A stretch of DNA of 39,461 bases from Parcubacteria group bacterium LiPW_41 (GTDB taxonomy: Bacteria > Patescibacteriota > Minisyncoccia > UBA6257 > GWB1-50-10). How positions within the stretch are numbered: the first letter of the stretch is position 1; each line of letters starts with the position of its first letter. The stretch is from the NCBI GenBank assembly GCA_007375535.1, contig VMEM01000001.1, positions 1 through 39,461 on the forward strand. The letters are read 5' to 3'. Positions 37,978-39,461 of this stretch are shown piece after piece. Made by a program: the position numbers and the translations under genes. Under the pieces are notes generated by a model. The model did no database searches and was not told the DNA's origin. It saw nothing but the letters and a program-made list of their open reading frames with translations.

Positions 37978-38668
37978 TCATAAAATCTGCACCAGCTCGC
38001 ACAAACCTTTCCCTCTGTCCCTTCTGAAAAATTAAAATATCCCCCCCAATAACTTCTGCAAAACCATTTTTTATAATAACTGCAACGCCCTCGGGAATCG
38101 CTAAAACTGGATTGTTGTTTCGACAAAAATAATCACCTATTTTATCTTTATCTTCCTCCTTAAAGTGTGTAAGAATTGAATATTCTCCAACAAGGTTCAT
38201 TCCAGCTGTAGACAAGTAATTATTCTTCTTGTTCTCTTCCAAATATTTATTTTCGATATACGTTGATATATCAACTCCCATCAAGACTGCGCCAGCACTT
38301 GCTCCATACACAACGCCACCCTCGTGAACATATTTAATGATTTTTTGTAAAAAATCATATTTTTTTATTTTATGAAGTAGTTTATAGGTGTTTCCTCCTG
38401 CAATATAAATCGCCGAGAACTCCCCTAGGTTAACTGCGTTTTTTAGATTGGTAAATAAAACAATCTCAACAAATTCAGCGCTCTGATTGTTCAATTTATT
38501 TGCAAGCCAAGTTGCACTTTTTTTATATCCATTCTGGTCTACATTTTTTGCAATAGGAATATAAAGAATTTTCTTTTCTTCAAGTCTACTCAAAAATACC
38601 GAATCAATTTCTGCGGTTTTAACCTCATTGCCCCCTCCTGATAAAAATAACCAACCATTACTCTTCAT
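37973..38668 (-). CDS. Peptidase S51 family protein (PepE/cyanophycinase-like)
   Basis: 231 residues with a class I amidotransferase-like fold: N-terminal FLSGGGNEVKTAEID, IPIAKN, AIYIAGGNTYKLLHKI, and the nucleophile elbow GVVYGASAGAVLMG with Ser as in peptidase E and cyanophycinase. Later NLVGEYSILTHFKEEDKDKI carries the likely catalytic His. Family members cut dipeptides beginning with Asp or cyanophycin. I start it at ATG 38668, 2 nt past the aminotransferase stop, rather than at the longer open frame to 38695. Confidence 0.82.
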   Translation of the reverse strand: MKSNGWLFLSGGGNEVKTAEIDSVFLSRLEEKKILYIPIAKNVDQNGYKKSATWLANKLNNQSAEFVEIVLFTNLKNAVNLGEFSAIYIAGGNTYKLLHKIKKYDFLQKIIKYVHEGGVVYGASAGAVLMGVDISTYIENKYLEENKKNNYLSTAGMNLVGEYSILTHFKEEDKDKIGDYFCRNNNPVLAIPEGVAVIIKNGFAEVIGGDILIFQKGQRERFVRAGADFMI

Positions 38669-38670
38669 AG

Positions 38671-39461
38671 TCAATCGTGGGTTACACAATACCAATTGGT
38701 AAATTCGTGAAATTGTTGCATTGCCCTCGCAGTAGTCTCTCCCACATTTCCATTTCCAATTTTTTTGTTATTTACAACAACAACTGGAACAACTTCTTTT
38801 CCGGAACTCGTGATAAAGACTTCATCGGCATCTAGTAAAAAATTAACATCAATGTTTTTCTCACTAACATCGAATTTGTCCCTTAGTTCTTCTAAAAAGA
38901 TGCTTCTCGTGACACCAAAAAGCACATTATCTTTTGGTGTGTATATTTTTTTACCTTTTATAATAAATATATTACTCGTCATACCTTCATGAACCCACCC
39001 ATCCGTACAATAAAAAAGCTCAAAAGCGTCGTCACGAATACTACTTTGGTTTTGTCGTATTGCCTCAATATAATTCGTTGTCTTTGCCTGAGGGATATGT
39101 CTTACAAAATTGATTAAATTAGCCTTCACGCCTGTTTTATAAATTTCTTCATCTTTCATTTTTAATGTATCAATAGTAACGATAAGTGATGTACTTGATG
39201 TCTGCTTCAGCGAATCCGATACCCCACCAGAAAGAATGATTTTAATCGCCTTCTCCCCACTCCATGTATTTTTTTCAAGTGTGGTTTTTACAATAGAAAT
39301 TAACTGAGGCAAATCATATCTATGTTTCAAATTTATTAATTCCGCCGACTTTAACAACCGTTGCAGATGCCTTTCAAGCATAAATGGTTTTGAATTATAT
39401 GTTCTCAGATAATCAAAAACTCCAAAACTACGGGTAAAACCTAGATCTCTAGGAGAAATCA
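38671..39461 (-). CDS. Class IV (PLP) aminotransferase, 5' end off window
   Basis: 262 residues are visible and the frame stays open to the right edge, so the true start is outside. The first visible residues, ISPRDLGFTRSFGVFDYLR and TYNSKPFMLERHLQRL, are the usual N-terminal pattern of branched-chain/D-amino-acid aminotransferases and aminodeoxychorismate lyase. The PLP-binding Lys is probably in QAKTTNYIEAIRQNQ, the conserved Glu in GWVHEGMTSNIFIIKG, and the cofactor phosphate contact in EVFITSSGKEVVPV. An ATG at 39381 is internal, not the start. Which amino acid it uses is not decidable here. It ends in TGA and leads the four-gene unit with S51, Nudix and phosphatase-like genes. Confidence 0.88.
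   Translation of the reverse strand, partial: ISPRDLGFTRSFGVFDYLRTYNSKPFMLERHLQRLLKSAELINLKHRYDLPQLISIVKTTLEKNTWSGEKAIKIILSGGVSDSLKQTSSTSLIVTIDTLKMKDEEIYKTGVKANLINFVRHIPQAKTTNYIEAIRQNQSSIRDDAFELFYCTDGWVHEGMTSNIFIIKGKKIYTPKDNVLFGVTRSIFLEELRDKFDVSEKNIDVNFLLDADEVFITSSGKEVVPVVVVNNKKIGNGNVGETTARAMQQFHEFTNWYCVTHD

Noticed and set aside
39381-39383. ATG at 39381 as the start of the aminotransferase
   Set aside because: The conserved N-terminal pattern (GFTRSFGVFDYLRTYNSKPF) continues in frame upstream to the window edge.
38671-39461. Alternative code with TGA read as Gly (Gracilibacteria/Absconditabacteria)
   Set aside because: The aminotransferase ends in TGA just before the next gene start, and no gene needs an in-frame TGA to be read through.

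Overview
The window looks like a piece of a Candidate Phyla Radiation genome (Patescibacteria, most like Parcubacteria). This is an inference from several things: AT-rich, tightly packed DNA with many 1-13 nt gaps or overlaps; slimmed-down housekeeping proteins (release factor 1 without its N-terminal domain, PheT without its inserted OB domain); a full Gram-positive-style type IV pilus locus with PilM/N/O and no secretin; and many genes whose -10 box lies about 12 nt before the start codon, so that they should be made from leaderless mRNAs. The standard code fits, since TGA is used as a stop.

Left part (1-8276): a truncated prfA-like release factor running off the left edge, a Nudix hydrolase, two small membrane proteins, enolase, the helicase recG, and a compact pheS-pheT operon. 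Middle-left (8361-12714): three tRNA genes (initiator-like Met, a second CAT tRNA, Asp), two cysteine-peptidase genes (NlpC/P60 and C39-like), gatC-gatA without gatB, and a leaderless L25/CTC ribosomal protein gene. Each tRNA is followed by an unusual structured element of 150-200 bp that ends in a direct copy of the tRNA 3' end and contains an inverted copy of its T-arm. Two of the elements share a 41-nt hairpin whose stem pairs differ in a compensatory way. This is the strongest candidate here for something undescribed.

Centre (12814-34378): a coiled-coil lytic transglycosylase, then a minus-strand pilus region read from right to left: a secreted protein, a 1599-aa Fn3/InlB-repeat surface protein, pilM-pilN-pilO-pilP-like-pilB-pilT-pilC, two tandem pilins, prepilin peptidase, four pseudopilin-type genes and ligA. 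comF lies divergently inside it. Short palindromic repeats with TATAGCA/TGCTATA ends sit directly upstream of three of these genes and supply their extended -10 boxes. PilB, PilT, PilC and PilMNOP would make the motor and alignment complex, PilD would process the pilins, and ComF with the pilus suggests DNA uptake.

Right part (34610-39461): a plus-strand gene with a signal peptide, a strong Shine-Dalgarno sequence and a type IX secretion sorting domain of the Ignavibacteria/Bacteroidetes kind, which is out of place in a single-membrane cell and is probably a recent acquisition. Then a minus-strand accessory set: an HExxH protein, two small related WRDA proteins, a divergent histidine phosphatase, a second Nudix hydrolase, an S51 peptidase and a class IV aminotransferase that runs off the right edge. 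I saw no rRNA, CRISPR array, transposase or prophage module.
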